This document shows positions 35,155 to 46,987 of a stretch of DNA of 64,000 nt, piece by piece. A program made the position numbers and the translations under genes. Position 1 is the first letter of the stretch. Each line of letters starts with the position of its first letter. The notes under the pieces were generated by a model. It saw only the letters and a list, made by a program, of their open reading frames with translations. It had not been told where the DNA came from and did no database searches. The stretch is from NCBI RefSeq assembly GCF_003751625.1, contig NZ_RJUL01000011.1, forward strand, positions 62,001-126,000, given 5' to 3'. The stretch is from Gallaecimonas pentaromativorans. GTDB taxonomy: Bacteria > Pseudomonadota > Gammaproteobacteria > Enterobacterales > Gallaecimonadaceae.

Positions 35155-36573
35155 TTACCAACGGATATAGCCGCTCAGCATGGCGGAGCTGTCGCCAAAG
35201 ACGTCGCGTTGTACTGTCACTTCACCACCCACCATGTAGCGGCGCCAAACCGTTGAATAGGCGGCGCTCAGCTGCTGGAAGCGGCTGTAATCAATGCTGG
35301 AGTAACCCTGGTTTTGCAGGGTTCGGTATTTAAAGCGCCACATGTCGGTGGCAGAAGGGGTCCAGCCGAGGATCAGGGTATGGGCCTGGGCGCCGATGCC
35401 GTCGCCAAACTGGCGCTCGCTGGCGCCCCAGTGACCGATGATCACGCCTTTATTGCTCAGGCCGTCCTGGTAGATGTGGTGCACATACCAGCTGTTCTGC
35501 CACTCGGAGAACTCGTAAGTGAGATCCCAGTTATCGGCGATGCGCGGGATATAAAGCCCACCAGACAGCGAGACATTGCCCAGGCGCCAGTTTGTGGCAT
35601 GAGAGGTGTCTTCGCCGGCGTACTCGAAATAGAGGTTAAAGGGGGTGTCGCCGTCAAAGTGGAACTGGGTGGTAACGGACGCCGCTTGGTTACCAAATTC
35701 GGAGTCTTCGTTGACCCCCTGGCCGGTGTTGTCGTTGCCGGTAGGGTTAAAAAACGCCTTGCCGATATCACTCAGGGAGTTGCCGCCACGGGCGCCACCG
35801 CCAAACTGCATGATGCGGTTAAAGCCGATGGACCAGCCCTCCAAAGGCTCCATGGACAGGTGCAGCCCGGTGATCTTCGGCTTGCCGGCGGTGTAGCCGC
35901 CTTGGTAGGCGATGTGGCTACTGTAGGACATCTCCCCCACGAAGAATTCGTAGCGGATATTGAAATCGGTCAGCGGCCGGGTGTTGGACAAGGTGATACC
36001 CGGCATATTCTCGGCCTGGGTCGACAGCAACATGGCGCTGTCGTGCATCGGCGAGTACCAGTGCGAGCGGTAGCCGATATCGAGCTGGGCCCAGTCAAAA
36101 CCCAGAGACAGCATGGTGTCCACCGGCTGGGCGTTGTCTTCGGTGAACTGGCCGCCGACGGTGACGATGCCGTAGTCGGAGAACTGCCAATACCCGCTGA
36201 CATCCACCCGCAGGTTATCGTCAGAACTCAGGCCACGCTGGTTCGGGTCCAGGGTTTTGCCGTCGCCGGAGTCGACCCGGGCAGTCAGGCTGGCCTGGGT
36301 CAGCGACAGCCGCTGTTTGTAGCGCTCCAAAAAGCGTTTGATCTGGCCGCAAAGGGCCTGGTCCTTGCCACAAATGGCCGGCAGGGCGTCTTGTACCTCG
36401 GCGGCGCTGTAGGGCTTTTTCAGGGGGGCGCGGCCGGCAATGGCCATGGCCCGCTCCACTTGGTGCTCCAGCTCGGGGTATTGGTTGAGGGGCAAATAAG
36501 GGCTGACACCCTTGGCGGCGGCAGCGGTGCTGACCAGCACCAGTGAGGCCAGGGCGCTAAGGCGTAACAACAT
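35155..36573 (-). CDS. Capsule-assembly Wzi-like outer-membrane protein
   Basis: 472 residues. Signal peptide (MLLRLSALASLVLVSTAAAA), then a helical N-terminal part and a long beta-barrel with motifs such as FSDYGIVTVGGQFTEDN, DFNIRYEFFVGEMSYSSHI and YRTLQNQGYSSIDYSRFQQ, as in Wzi proteins that tether polysaccharide to the cell surface. Here it is not in a capsule export locus but between coaD and an outer-membrane barrel gene. The Wzi family call is good; a capsule function in this organism is inference. Confidence 0.8.
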   Translation of the reverse strand: MLLRLSALASLVLVSTAAAAKGVSPYLPLNQYPELEHQVERAMAIAGRAPLKKPYSAAEVQDALPAICGKDQALCGQIKRFLERYKQRLSLTQASLTARVDSGDGKTLDPNQRGLSSDDNLRVDVSGYWQFSDYGIVTVGGQFTEDNAQPVDTMLSLGFDWAQLDIGYRSHWYSPMHDSAMLLSTQAENMPGITLSNTRPLTDFNIRYEFFVGEMSYSSHIAYQGGYTAGKPKITGLHLSMEPLEGWSIGFNRIMQFGGGARGGNSLSDIGKAFFNPTGNDNTGQGVNEDSEFGNQAASVTTQFHFDGDTPFNLYFEYAGEDTSHATNWRLGNVSLSGGLYIPRIADNWDLTYEFSEWQNSWYVHHIYQDGLSNKGVIIGHWGASERQFGDGIGAQAHTLILGWTPSATDMWRFKYRTLQNQGYSSIDYSRFQQLSAAYSTVWRRYMVGGEVTVQRDVFGDSSAMLSGYIRW

Positions 36574-36577
36574 GGAT

Positions 36578-37991
<1,414 letters not shown>

Positions 37992-38177
37992 GTCTTGGCA
38001 TTCCTTGGTCTGGTAAAGGCGGGGCGCGCCGCCATCTTGAGCGCTGAGTATATCAGCGCCGGGGCGGGGCCAGTACCCTTTGGCCGCCTTGGTGTAAAGA
38101 AGGGGGGCCGCGCTCGGCAGGCGAATGTCCCCGGTATTTGTGCTATGTTGGCGCCGATTTTAAGGGGAGATAACGCC

Positions 38178-39272
38178 ATGAAACTGCTGGTGATCAGTTC
38201 CTACAAAGACACTTGGAACTCGGTGCGGCCGGAAGCCGAGATGCTCATTGGCTTAAAAGAGCACGGCATCGAGCTGGAAGTGATGACCCAGGACGACGCC
38301 GAATACGTGCGCCGTTTCGAAGAAATGGGCGTGAAGGTCCACCCATATCACCCCAAGAAGAAATTCAGCCTGGCCAGCATCAAATACATTCGCCGGGTAC
38401 TGAAAGAGGGCCGTTTTGACGCCGTTTACGGCTTTAACAACAAGGCCATCTGCAACACCAACTTTGCCGCCATCGGCCTGCCGGTAAAAGTGCTCACTTA
38501 TCGTGGCCAGACCGGCAACATTGAGAAGTGGAACCCCACCGGTTATCTCACCCACCTCAACCCACGGGTAGACCGCATCGTCTGTGTGGCTAAGGCCACC
38601 GAGGTGGACTTGCGCCCCCAGGTGTGGGGCAACAAGAACAAGGTTTGCACCGTCTATAAGGGCCATGACCTTGCCTGGTACAACGACACCCCGGTGGATT
38701 TGAGCGAATTTGGCATCCCCGAAGGCGCCTTTGTGATGGGTTCGGTGGCTAACCTGCGGCCCCGCAAGGGCTTGCCGGTGTTGATGGAAATGACCCATCA
38801 GCTGCCCAAGGACGCCAATATCCACCTGTTGCTGGTGGGGGGCGGCATGGACAAGCCCGAAGTGCAGGCGATGATTGACGCCAGCCCCATGAAGGGCCGT
38901 ATCCACCTGGCCGGCTTTCGTAAAGACGCCCCGGCCATTATCGCCGGCTGCGATGTCTCTATCCTTGCCTCAACCAAGCGCGAAGGCCTGCCCAAGACCG
39001 TGATTGAAGCCATGGTCTACGGGGTGGCGCCCATAGTGTCTGACACCGGCGGCAGCGCCGAGCTGATTGAAGACGGCATCAGCGGCATCAAGATAGCGCC
39101 GGGTGATGTAAAGGCCATGGCCGAAGGGGTAATGCGCCTTTTCAATGACCGCGAGCTGTGCCGCGCCATGGGCGAAAATGCCCGCCAGCGCATTGGCGAG
39201 CATTTCAACGTGGCGCAGTCAGCCAGGGATCTGGCCAAGGTCATTAAAGACACCGTCAACGGCGCGTTTTAA
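38178..39272 (+). CDS. GT4 family glycosyltransferase
   Basis: 364 residues. GT-B fold: N-terminal KLLVISSYKDTWNSVRPEAEMLIGL; C-terminal nucleotide-sugar domain MGSVANLRPRKGLPVLMEM, HLLLVGGGMDKPEV and LASTKREGLPKTVIEAMVYGVAPIVSDTGGSAELI with the EX7E-type motif. Start is the ATG at 38178 after AAGGGGAGA; the open frame reads further upstream. It overlaps the 3' end of the convergent WaaE-like gene by 17 bases. Probably acts on LPS core; donor and acceptor unknown. Confidence 0.82.
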   Translation: MKLLVISSYKDTWNSVRPEAEMLIGLKEHGIELEVMTQDDAEYVRRFEEMGVKVHPYHPKKKFSLASIKYIRRVLKEGRFDAVYGFNNKAICNTNFAAIGLPVKVLTYRGQTGNIEKWNPTGYLTHLNPRVDRIVCVAKATEVDLRPQVWGNKNKVCTVYKGHDLAWYNDTPVDLSEFGIPEGAFVMGSVANLRPRKGLPVLMEMTHQLPKDANIHLLLVGGGMDKPEVQAMIDASPMKGRIHLAGFRKDAPAIIAGCDVSILASTKREGLPKTVIEAMVYGVAPIVSDTGGSAELIEDGISGIKIAPGDVKAMAEGVMRLFNDRELCRAMGENARQRIGEHFNVAQSARDLAKVIKDTVNGAF

Positions 39273-40005
39273 GCCACAGCGCCGCGTATTTGTTGAAGGA
39301 ATAATGGGCAGCGAACACGGCCAGCAAAAAGCCGTGTTTGCCGTCCATAAAGCCGCGCTGGAACACGAATTTTCGTAAAAAGGTCGACATGCTGTGCAGC
39401 ACTGCCGACGACACCCCCGCCTTTTTCCCCTTGCGCGCCTTGTTGTCGGCCCAGTCGTTGGCGTAGCGCACCGACTTTTGCAGGTAACTGGTCAGGTCGC
39501 CGGTGGTGTAATGCAAAAGGTGCCCTGGCAGGTCTTTGAACTTGGCACCTTTGCAGTCCACCTTTTCATGCACCAGGGCATCGTCGTAGCGGTACTCGCT
39601 ATTGCGGTGCAGCCGCACGATGCGGTCGGGGTACCAGCCGGAGGTCTTGATAAAGCGGCCGAAGAAATCGGTGAGCCGGTTGGCGCGGTACACCAGCTGC
39701 GGGGTGCTGTCCTCAATGGCGGCCAGAATGCCGGCTTTGAGCTCCGGGGTAACCACCTCGTCGGCGTCTATCCAGAAAAGCCATTCCCCTTTTGCATGCT
39801 GTTGGGCCCGTTGGCGCTGGGGGCCAAAACCGGGCCAGCCGTCACTTTGGAAAATACGGGCGCCAAAGGCTTCGGCCTGGGCCAGGGTGTCGTCGGTGGA
39901 GCCGGAGTCCAGCACCACAATCTCATCAACGAAATCGAGGCTTTTCAGGCAGTTTGGCAAGTCCTTGCCGACATTTTTGCTGATGATCACCGCAGAAAGT
40001 TTCAT
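39256..40005 (-). CDS. GT2 family glycosyltransferase, WaaE/KdtX-like
   Basis: 249 residues. GT-A fold: [23 protein letters not shown], the DSGSTDDT box, GWPGFGPQRQRA and the catalytic-metal motif WIDADEVV, then a long helical tail. Closest to WaaE (KdtX), which adds a beta-1,4-glucose to heptose I of the LPS core. ATG at 40005 overlaps the waaF stop, so it is the last gene of hldD-waaF-waaE. Confidence 0.8.
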   Translation of the reverse strand: MKLSAVIISKNVGKDLPNCLKSLDFVDEIVVLDSGSTDDTLAQAEAFGARIFQSDGWPGFGPQRQRAQQHAKGEWLFWIDADEVVTPELKAGILAAIEDSTPQLVYRANRLTDFFGRFIKTSGWYPDRIVRLHRNSEYRYDDALVHEKVDCKGAKFKDLPGHLLHYTTGDLTSYLQKSVRYANDWADNKARKGKKAGVSSAVLHSMSTFLRKFVFQRGFMDGKHGFLLAVFAAHYSFNKYAALWLKTRR

Positions 40006-41015
40006 GCAAGGGTCTCCAGCACCTGCTCGACGCCAATTTCGGTCAGGCACCGGTAATGGCCAAAGCGGCAGGTGCGCTCAAAGCAGGGGCTGCATTCGAT
40101 GGGGTGGCGCACTATGGTGGCCTTGCCTGTGAGTGGCGGCGTGAAATCCGGGCTGGTGGAGCCGTAAATAGCCACCACAGGCGCGCCGGCAGCGGCGGCC
40201 ACGTGCATCAACCCCGAGTCGTGGCTCACTACCTGTTGGCAATGGGCGAACAGATCCACGGTGTCTTCCAGGCGGGTCTTGCCACAGAGGTTAAAAACAA
40301 ACGCCTGGCCGTCGCTTATCACTTGGCCAGCGTCCACATCCTTGGGGCCGCCCATCACCCACACCTGGTAGCCCTTGGCCACCAGCCGAGCGGCCAAGGC
40401 GCGGTGGCTTTCTAGCGGCCACTGCTTGGAGGGGCCGTATTCAGCGCCGGGGCACAGCGCTATCGCCGGTTTATCCAGCGGCAGTGCCAGTTTGGCCATC
40501 ACCGCCTTGAGGTTGTCTTTATTGATGGTCAGCGCCGGGCTCGGCACCTCGAACTGGTAACGCTGGTAGTCGGCTTTGCTGACCCCCATGGCCATGTAGC
40601 GCCACACCGTTTTGTCGGTAATGACATTGCCACTGCGGGTAGGGCGGCGTTTGCGGGCATCGCTCAGCATAAAGCTTCGCCCTTCGCCGCTAAAACCCAC
40701 CCGCTCGGGGATACCGGCCATAAAGGGAATAAGCGCCGATTTAAAGGAGCGAGGCAGCACCAGGGCTTTGTCGTAGCCTTCTTTTTTCAAGGTTCTGGCC
40801 AGTTGCCATTGGCCCTTGAGGTTGAGCTTGCCGTGGCCCCAAGGGGCGGCAATACCCCGGCGCACCTGCGGCATACGGGCGATGATCGGCAGCGACCAGC
40901 CCGGTGCCAGTACGTCGATAACGGCATCGGGGTGGCGCTTTTGGATATCGATGAACAGTGCCTGGGCCATGACCATGTCACCGACCCAGGACGGGCCCAC
41001 TACCAGCAGCTTCAT
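40002..41015 (-). CDS. waaF: ADP-heptose:LPS heptosyltransferase II
   Basis: About 337 residues. It adds the second L-glycero-D-manno-heptose to LPS core, using the ADP-heptose made by HldD. Family features: [90 protein letters not shown] and [20 protein letters not shown] at 41015 overlaps the hldD stop. Confidence 0.92.
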   Translation of the reverse strand: MKLLVVGPSWVGDMVMAQALFIDIQKRHPDAVIDVLAPGWSLPIIARMPQVRRGIAAPWGHGKLNLKGQWQLARTLKKEGYDKALVLPRSFKSALIPFMAGIPERVGFSGEGRSFMLSDARKRRPTRSGNVITDKTVWRYMAMGVSKADYQRYQFEVPSPALTINKDNLKAVMAKLALPLDKPAIALCPGAEYGPSKQWPLESHRALAARLVAKGYQVWVMGGPKDVDAGQVISDGQAFVFNLCGKTRLEDTVDLFAHCQQVVSHDSGLMHVAAAAGAPVVAIYGSTSPDFTPPLTGKATIVRHPIECSPCFERTCRFGHYRCLTEIGVEQVLETLA

Positions 41016-41959
41016 GCCTTGGCGTCGAGCCATTGCAGGTATTCGCCCACCCCTTCGGCCACGGTTTTGAAGGGTTCTTTGTAGCCCACGGTGCGCAGCT
41101 TGCTGATGTCGGCCTGGGTAAAGCTCTGGTAGCGGCCTTTAAGCTCGTCGGGGAAAGGAATGTATTCCACCTGGCCCTTGCCGTGATGGGCTATTACCGC
41201 TTCGGCTACGTTCTGGAACGGCTCGGCGCGGCCGGTACCCAGGTTGAAGATGCCGGACAAATGCGGGTGGTCGAAGAACCAGAGGTTGACCTTGCACACG
41301 TCGCCCACATAGACAAAATCGCGCTGCTGGCCGCCGTTGGGGTAGCCGTCGTAGCCTTCGAACAAGCGCGGGTTCTTGTCTTCCAGCAGTTGGTTGTGCA
41401 GGTGATAGGCCACCGAGGCCATCTTGCCCTTGTGGTGCTCGCGGGGGCCATAGACGTTGAAGTAGCGAAAGCCCACCACTTGGCTGTCGGCCTGGGGCAG
41501 AATGCGGCGCACGTACTGGTCGAACTGCCACTTGGAGTAGCCGTAGACGTTAAGCGGGCCTTCGCATTCGCGGTCTTCGCGAAACTCTTCTGAACCGCCA
41601 TAAACGGCGGCGCTGGAGGCATAGAGGAAGGGCACTTCCCGCTCCAGACACCAGTGCAGCAGCTCCTTGGAGTACTCGTAGTTGTTCTCCATCATGAACT
41701 TGCCGTCCCACTCGGTGGTGGCAGAGCAGGCGCCTTCATGGAAAATGGCATCTACGGGGCCGAATTCGTCGCCGGAAACGATGCGGGCGATGAAGTCGTC
41801 TTTGTCCAGGTAATCGGCGATGTCCAAGTCGGCGAGATTCTTGAATTTGGTGCCGTCGGTGAGGTCGTCCACCACCAGAATGTCTTTATAACCACGCTCG
41901 TTGAGCGCCTTGACGATGTTAGCGCCGATAAAACCGGCACCCCCCGTTACGATGATCAT
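41012..41959 (-). CDS. hldD: ADP-L-glycero-D-manno-heptose 6-epimerase
   Basis: 315 residues. An extended-SDR enzyme using NADP to flip C6 of ADP-D-glycero-D-manno-heptose. NAD-binding [15 protein letters not shown], catalytic SSAAVYGG and the YxxxK of [12 protein letters not shown] are present, as is [22 protein letters not shown] at 41959 after AGGGGAAA. First gene of the overlapping LPS-core operon. Confidence 0.95.
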   Translation of the reverse strand: MIIVTGGAGFIGANIVKALNERGYKDILVVDDLTDGTKFKNLADLDIADYLDKDDFIARIVSGDEFGPVDAIFHEGACSATTEWDGKFMMENNYEYSKELLHWCLEREVPFLYASSAAVYGGSEEFREDRECEGPLNVYGYSKWQFDQYVRRILPQADSQVVGFRYFNVYGPREHHKGKMASVAYHLHNQLLEDKNPRLFEGYDGYPNGGQQRDFVYVGDVCKVNLWFFDHPHLSGIFNLGTGRAEPFQNVAEAVIAHHGKGQVEYIPFPDELKGRYQSFTQADISKLRTVGYKEPFKTVAEGVGEYLQWLDAKA

Positions 41960-42032
41960 CAATTTCCCCTGTGTGCCAAGCGCATTGGCTACATGGTAGA
42001 CTCTGGTTAATTTGGCTAGAAGGCCTAAGCAT

Positions 42033-42674
42033 GTGAAAACCAGAGACAAAATTCTGAAAGCCAGCCTGGCGCTGTTTAACGAAAAGGGTGAGCGGAACGT
42101 CACCACCAACCATATTGCGGCGCATCTGGGCATCAGCCCAGGGAATTTATACTATCACTTTCGCAATAAGGAGGACATTGTCCACGCCATCTTCGGCGAG
42201 TACGTGCGCCACCTTGAAACCGCCTTTACCCCCAAGGAAAACGGCCCCACCCTGGACGTATTAATGTCCTACCTGGACGGGGTTTTCTACACCATGTGGG
42301 AGTTCCGGTTCTTCTACGCCAGCCTGCCCGATATTCTGGCCCGCAACCCGGCCCTGCATCAGGAATACTTCCTGGTGCAAACCCAACTGGCCGACCGGGT
42401 GGTGGCGATACTCCATACCCTTAAGGCCGAGGGCATTCTTGCCATCGACGAGGCCGACCTGCCCGATCTGGCTCATACGGTGAAGATCATGGTCACCTTC
42501 TGGATAAGCTACCAGACCACCCAGGCGGTGGACGCCGCCATTACCCGGCCGGTGATTTACCAGGGGGTATTGAAGGTGTTGTTCCTTATCCGCCCCTACC
42601 TGGCGCCAGATGCCCGCGACACCATCGCCCGCCTCGAAGATCACTACCGCCGCCTGGCCCTTCGTACCCGCTAA
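42033..42674 (+). CDS. TetR-family regulator
   Basis: 213 residues with an N-terminal helix-turn-helix ([52 protein letters not shown]). The rest is an all-helical ligand-binding domain ([46 protein letters not shown]). I chose the GTG at 42033 because an AGAAGG ribosome site lies just upstream; a TTG at 42012 has none. It is divergent from hldD with a 73-base gap and may regulate the core operon or kbl-tdh. Ligand unknown. Confidence 0.85.
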   Translation: MKTRDKILKASLALFNEKGERNVTTNHIAAHLGISPGNLYYHFRNKEDIVHAIFGEYVRHLETAFTPKENGPTLDVLMSYLDGVFYTMWEFRFFYASLPDILARNPALHQEYFLVQTQLADRVVAILHTLKAEGILAIDEADLPDLAHTVKIMVTFWISYQTTQAVDAAITRPVIYQGVLKVLFLIRPYLAPDARDTIARLEDHYRRLALRTR

Positions 42675-42700
42675 GGCCACGGCCGACGGGGCTGTCAGGG

Positions 42701-42724
42701 CTGCTTGACGAAAGCGTCAAGCAG
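42701..42724. other. Perfect 10-base hairpin upstream of kbl
   Basis: CTGCTTGACG-AAAG-CGTCAAGCAG lies about 26 bases after the TetR stop and 76 bases before kbl. No T run follows on either strand, so it is not an ordinary terminator. It could be an operator or a leader hairpin. Confidence 0.5.
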
Positions 42725-42799
42725 CTGGCCCTGGTCCGACTGTTTCTTGCCACGGTATTCGCTACAATAGCGCCCGAAATCGATTTTTCGGAGCCACCC

Positions 42800-43990
42800 A
42801 TGAGTGCCAAGCTGTTCGACCACCTGCGCCAGGAACTGGCCACTTTGAAAGAAGAAGGCCTGTACAAAGACGAGCGCATTATCACCAGCGCCCAGCAGGC
42901 TGCCATCCACGTCGGTAACAAGGACGTGCTGAACTTCTGTGCCAACAACTACCTGGGCCTGGCCGACCACCCTGAGCTCATCAAGGCCGCCAAGGCGGGC
43001 CTGGACACTCATGGCTTCGGCATGGCCTCGGTGCGCTTTATCTGCGGCACCCAGGACAACCACAAAGTGCTGGAGCAAAAGATTGCCGCCTTCCTGAACA
43101 TGGAAGACGCCATCCTCTACAGCTCCTGCTTTGACGCCAACGCTGGCCTCTTTGAAACCCTGCTGGGCCCGGAAGATGCCATTATCTCCGACGAACTGAA
43201 CCACGCCTCCATCATTGACGGCGTGCGTCTCTGTAAGGCCAAGCGATTCCGCTACAAAAACAACGACATGGCCAGCCTTGAAGAACAGCTCAAAGCGGCC
43301 GATGCCGCCGGTGCCCGCTTCAAGCTCATTGCCACCGACGGCGTGTTCTCCATGGACGGCATCATCGCCGACCTGCCCGGCGTTTGTGACCTTGCCGAGC
43401 AATACGACGCCCTGGTGATGGTGGACGACTCCCACGCCGTGGGTTTTGTCGGTGAAGGTGGCCGCGGCGTACACGAATTCCACAACTGCCTGGACCGGGT
43501 ACACATCATCACCGGCACCCTGGGCAAGGCCCTGGGCGGCGCCTCCGGCGGTTACACCGCCGCCAGCAAGGAAGTGGTGGACATGCTGCGTAACCGCAGT
43601 CGCCCCTACCTCTTTTCCAACTCCCTGGCCCCGGCCATTGTCAGCGCCTCCATCAAGGTGCTGGACATGCTGGGTGAAGGCAGCGAGCTGCGCCAAAAAC
43701 TCTGGGACAACAGCGCTTACTTCCGTGAGCGCATGAGCGCCGCCGGTTTCACCCTGGCCGGTAAAGACCACGCCATCATCCCGGTGATGCTGGGCGACGC
43801 CAAACTGGCCAAGGCCTTTGCCGACAAGATGCTGGAGAAGGGTATCTACGTGGTGGGCTTTAGCTTCCCGGTGGTGCCCAAGGGTCAGGCCCGTATTCGC
43901 ACCCAGATGTCTGCCGCCCACAGCCGCGAGCAGCTGGACAAGGCTATCGACGCCTTTATCGCCACAGGTAAAGAACTGGGCGTGATTTAA
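42800..43990 (+). CDS. kbl: 2-amino-3-ketobutyrate CoA ligase (glycine C-acetyltransferase)
   Basis: 396 residues. This PLP enzyme cleaves 2-amino-3-ketobutyrate with CoA to glycine and acetyl-CoA, the second step of threonine degradation. Family features: [64 protein letters not shown] and the PLP lysine (about K243) in [18 protein letters not shown]. Full length. It is transcribed with tdh 36 bases downstream. Confidence 0.96.
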   Translation: MSAKLFDHLRQELATLKEEGLYKDERIITSAQQAAIHVGNKDVLNFCANNYLGLADHPELIKAAKAGLDTHGFGMASVRFICGTQDNHKVLEQKIAAFLNMEDAILYSSCFDANAGLFETLLGPEDAIISDELNHASIIDGVRLCKAKRFRYKNNDMASLEEQLKAADAAGARFKLIATDGVFSMDGIIADLPGVCDLAEQYDALVMVDDSHAVGFVGEGGRGVHEFHNCLDRVHIITGTLGKALGGASGGYTAASKEVVDMLRNRSRPYLFSNSLAPAIVSASIKVLDMLGEGSELRQKLWDNSAYFRERMSAAGFTLAGKDHAIIPVMLGDAKLAKAFADKMLEKGIYVVGFSFPVVPKGQARIRTQMSAAHSREQLDKAIDAFIATGKELGVI

Positions 43991-44026
43991 CCGAATTTTG
44001 CCCGCAAGGGTTCTGGAGTGTAAGCC

Positions 44027-45052
44027 ATGAAAGCGCTCAGCAAACTGCATTCACAAGAAGGGATCTGGATGGTCGATGTGGAGAAACCCGAAATGGGCCA
44101 CAACGACGTGATGATCAAGATTAAAAAGACCGCCATCTGCGGCACCGACATGCACATCTACAAGTGGGACGAATGGGCGCAAAACACCATCCCGGTGCCG
44201 ATGGTGGTGGGCCACGAGTACGTGGGCGAGATTGTTGCCATGGGCGAGGAAGTGCGCGGCTACAAGATTGGCGACCGGGTTTCCGGTGAAGGCCATATCA
44301 CCTGCGGCCATTGCCGCAACTGCCGTGCCGGCCGTGTGCACCTGTGCCGCAACACCACCGGTGTGGGTGTTAACCGTGCTGGCGCCTTTGCCGAATACCT
44401 GGTTATTCCGGCCTACAACGTGTTCAAACTGCCCGACAACATCCCTGACGAAGTGGCCGCCATTTTCGACCCCTTCGGCAACGCCGTGCACACCGCCCTG
44501 AGTTTTGATTTGGTGGGTGAAGACGTGCTTATCAGCGGCGCCGGCCCCATTGGCATCATGGCCGCGGCCATCGCCCGTCATGTGGGTGCCCGCCATGTGG
44601 TGATAACCGACGTCAACGAATATCGCCTGGAGCTTGCCAAGAAGATGGGCGCTACCCGCGCCGTCAACGTCGCCAAGGAAAACCTCAAGGACGTGATGAA
44701 AGAGCTGGGCATGACCGAAGGCTTTGACGTGGGCCTGGAGATGTCCGGGGTACCGTCTGCCTTCAGGCTGATGCTCGACACCATGAACCACGGCGGCAAA
44801 ATTGCCATGCTGGGCATTCCGCCTTCCGACATGGCCATCGACTGGAACAAGGTGATCTTCAAGGGCCTGGTTATCAAAGGCATCTACGGCCGGGAAATGT
44901 TTGAAACCTGGTACAAGATGGCTTCTTTGGTGCAATCGGGCCTGGATCTCACCCCCATCATCACCCACCAGTTCAAGGTGGAGGAGTTCCAGAAAGGCTT
45001 TGACACCATGGGCTCTGGCCAAAGCGGCAAAGTCATCCTCGACTGGAGCTAA
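44027..45052 (+). CDS. tdh: L-threonine 3-dehydrogenase
   Basis: 341-residue zinc- and NAD-dependent enzyme that oxidises threonine to 2-amino-3-ketobutyrate, the substrate of Kbl. The catalytic-zinc Cys38 ([19 protein letters not shown]), structural-zinc cysteines at 93, 96, 99 and 107 ([15 protein letters not shown]) and the NAD-binding [13 protein letters not shown] are visible. Terminator follows. Confidence 0.97.
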   Translation: MKALSKLHSQEGIWMVDVEKPEMGHNDVMIKIKKTAICGTDMHIYKWDEWAQNTIPVPMVVGHEYVGEIVAMGEEVRGYKIGDRVSGEGHITCGHCRNCRAGRVHLCRNTTGVGVNRAGAFAEYLVIPAYNVFKLPDNIPDEVAAIFDPFGNAVHTALSFDLVGEDVLISGAGPIGIMAAAIARHVGARHVVITDVNEYRLELAKKMGATRAVNVAKENLKDVMKELGMTEGFDVGLEMSGVPSAFRLMLDTMNHGGKIAMLGIPPSDMAIDWNKVIFKGLVIKGIYGREMFETWYKMASLVQSGLDLTPIITHQFKVEEFQKGFDTMGSGQSGKVILDWS

Positions 45053-45054
45053 AC

Positions 45055-45084
45055 AAAAAACCGGCCAAAAAGGCCGGTTTTTTT
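45055..45084. terminator. Bidirectional terminator after tdh
   Basis: ACCGGCC/GGCCGGT stem with A runs before and T runs after, between the convergent tdh and lipoprotein genes. Confidence 0.85.
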
Positions 45085-45097
45085 ATCACCTTCTCCC

Positions 45098-46750
45098 TTA
45101 GCTGCGGGGGCTGGTGGCTATCTGGTAGAGCACCGTGGTGCCGGACACTTCGTGGCCGACAATCAGCATCGGCTCGCCGCTTGGGGAGTCTGCGGCGCTG
45201 ACAAAGTGTACCCCTTCCGGGCCCAGGTCGCCGGCGGCTTCCAGGGTCTCGGCGCCAAAATCGCGGCTGTTGATGTAGTCCTGGAACACCGGCGCTGCCG
45301 GGTCGGTGACGTCGTAGACCATGATGCCGCCAATGCGCTCCAGGCCCACAAAGGCAAAGTGCTGCTCGCCGATGGTGCCCACCGCTATGCCTTCCGGCTC
45401 GGGGCCCTTATTGTCGGAGCGATTATCGAAGCTGTCTTGCTCTTCGTTATCGGAGTTGAAGTCTTCTGGCAGGGCCTCGGCCAGGTACTGCTCGAAGGCA
45501 TCGCCGCTGTCCCACACCTGGCTGACCACGCCGCCTTCGTCTTTCCAGACGCTAAAGGAGCGGCCACCGAAGCTGTAGAGCTGGGTGTAGAGGCCGGTGG
45601 TGGCGTCCTGGCCGAGGGTGGTGGTGACCTGCAAACGGCCCAGGTTGGCGTTGTCTTGCAAGCTGGCGTCGGCAAAGACGGTTGGGTCGAGCGCCAGGTC
45701 TTTAACCCGGGCTTCTTCGGAGAAGCCATCGTAGTCGCGGCTGTCGCCTTCGTTGGCGGTGACCAGGTAGGTAACGCCGTCAACGGTGAAGCTGGCCACC
45801 GAGTCGGGCATGTACATGCCCATCACCGGCCAGGTTTTGATGTTGATGGCATCGTCTTTGTCGGAGGCGTCCAGGCCGTTGCCTGCAAGGCTGTGGTCTT
45901 TAAAGCCTAGGGCCGAGATGCCGGTGATGCTGGCAGAGGCCAGATCCACCACCGCCACGGCGTTGTTTTCCTGCAAGGTTACGTAGGCTTTGGTGCTGTC
46001 GCTGCTAACGGCGATGTATTCGGGTTCGAGGTCTTGGCTGACGCTGGCATTGGGGCCAAAGATGCGCACGCCGCTCGCCATCAAACTGTCTTTTTGCGCG
46101 TCAAAGGCGTTGAAGTTGAGCTGTTTGACGTCTTCTGGCTTGAGGCTGGCTGCTTTGGCCAGGGGGTCTTCGCCTAAGTCCACCAGGGTTACTGAGCCTT
46201 CGGGGTCGTTGTCGTAGGCGGCGTTGGGTTCGCCTTCGTTGGCGCTCAGCACATAGCGGCCGTCGGGGCTGAAGGTCACCATGTCCGGCAGGGCGCCGGC
46301 GCCCACAAAGCCCAGCGCCTGCAGGCCATCGGCCTTGTAGAAGGCGATGTAACCGGCGGCTTGTTTGTTGTCGTTCTCCACCGCGACGGCCACCAGGCCG
46401 TTTTTCACCGCCACCGAGTTGACGCCGCCGATGGCTTCACCGATGAGGGCTGCTACATCCAGGGTGGCGGTCTTGGTGGGGGTGGGCGGGTTAGCGGCAT
46501 CCAGTACGTCCACGGTGCCGGCGGCGGCGTTAATCACAAACAGCTGTTTACTGGCCGGGTCAAAGTCGACGATTTCGGCGGCGCTCTCGCCAATCACCCC
46601 GGCGCTGTAGCGGCCCAGCACCGACAATTTGATGTCGACCTTGGCCGGAGCCGGCTCCGGCGTCACTACTGGCGGCGTGTCGTTATCGTTGTCATCACAG
46701 GCGCTCAGGCCTAAAAGGGCCAGGGCGATAAGGGAAAAGCGTTTGGTCAT
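45098..46750 (-). CDS. Choice-of-anchor I family lipoprotein (beta-propeller)
   Basis: 550 residues. A lipoprotein signal peptide ends in LGLSAC (Cys18), then an acidic, Pro-rich linker (about 19-36). The remainder has beta-propeller-type repeats: VNSVAVKNGLVAVAVEND, DMVTFSPDGRYVLSANEGEPN, YIAVSSDSTKAYVTLQENNAVAVVDL, YLVTANEGDSRDYDGFSEEARVKDL. This matches the choice-of-anchor I family, sometimes annotated as alkaline-phosphatase-like; no phosphatase active site can be pointed to here. It would be anchored to a membrane by lipid. Function unclear. Confidence 0.8.
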   Translation of the reverse strand: MTKRFSLIALALLGLSACDDNDNDTPPVVTPEPAPAKVDIKLSVLGRYSAGVIGESAAEIVDFDPASKQLFVINAAAGTVDVLDAANPPTPTKTATLDVAALIGEAIGGVNSVAVKNGLVAVAVENDNKQAAGYIAFYKADGLQALGFVGAGALPDMVTFSPDGRYVLSANEGEPNAAYDNDPEGSVTLVDLGEDPLAKAASLKPEDVKQLNFNAFDAQKDSLMASGVRIFGPNASVSQDLEPEYIAVSSDSTKAYVTLQENNAVAVVDLASASITGISALGFKDHSLAGNGLDASDKDDAINIKTWPVMGMYMPDSVASFTVDGVTYLVTANEGDSRDYDGFSEEARVKDLALDPTVFADASLQDNANLGRLQVTTTLGQDATTGLYTQLYSFGGRSFSVWKDEGGVVSQVWDSGDAFEQYLAEALPEDFNSDNEEQDSFDNRSDNKGPEPEGIAVGTIGEQHFAFVGLERIGGIMVYDVTDPAAPVFQDYINSRDFGAETLEAAGDLGPEGVHFVSAADSPSGEPMLIVGHEVSGTTVLYQIATSPRS

Positions 46751-46987
46751 GGCTGCACACCTCAGGGTTTTTGATGGCGCACACCCTAATGATGAGTTGT
46801 TTCATTGATGTGACTGGTTTTTCCTTTTCGCTACATCTGCGATGAGCGGTAGCAGGGGGAGGTTGAAGGTGGGAGATAAAAGGGGATGCGAATTCACCCC
46901 CTGCCATGCCTGTTGGCGCCGGGATCTGGTATCTTGCGCGAATAATCAACCGTATGCCGCCCCGGCGGGGCATTGGAAAGGGCGCCA
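46751..46987. other. Divergent promoter region (about 240 bases)
   Basis: The region between the lipoprotein and GT4 genes holds no gene-like frame. The segment near 46795-46845 is AT-richer and may contain the lipoprotein promoter. Confidence 0.4.

Noticed and set aside
35314-36546. 410-codon plus-strand frame
   Set aside because: Antisense of the Wzi-like gene, which has a signal peptide and barrel strands on the minus strand.
42695-44050. 451-codon minus-strand frame
   Set aside because: Antisense of kbl; no recognisable domain.
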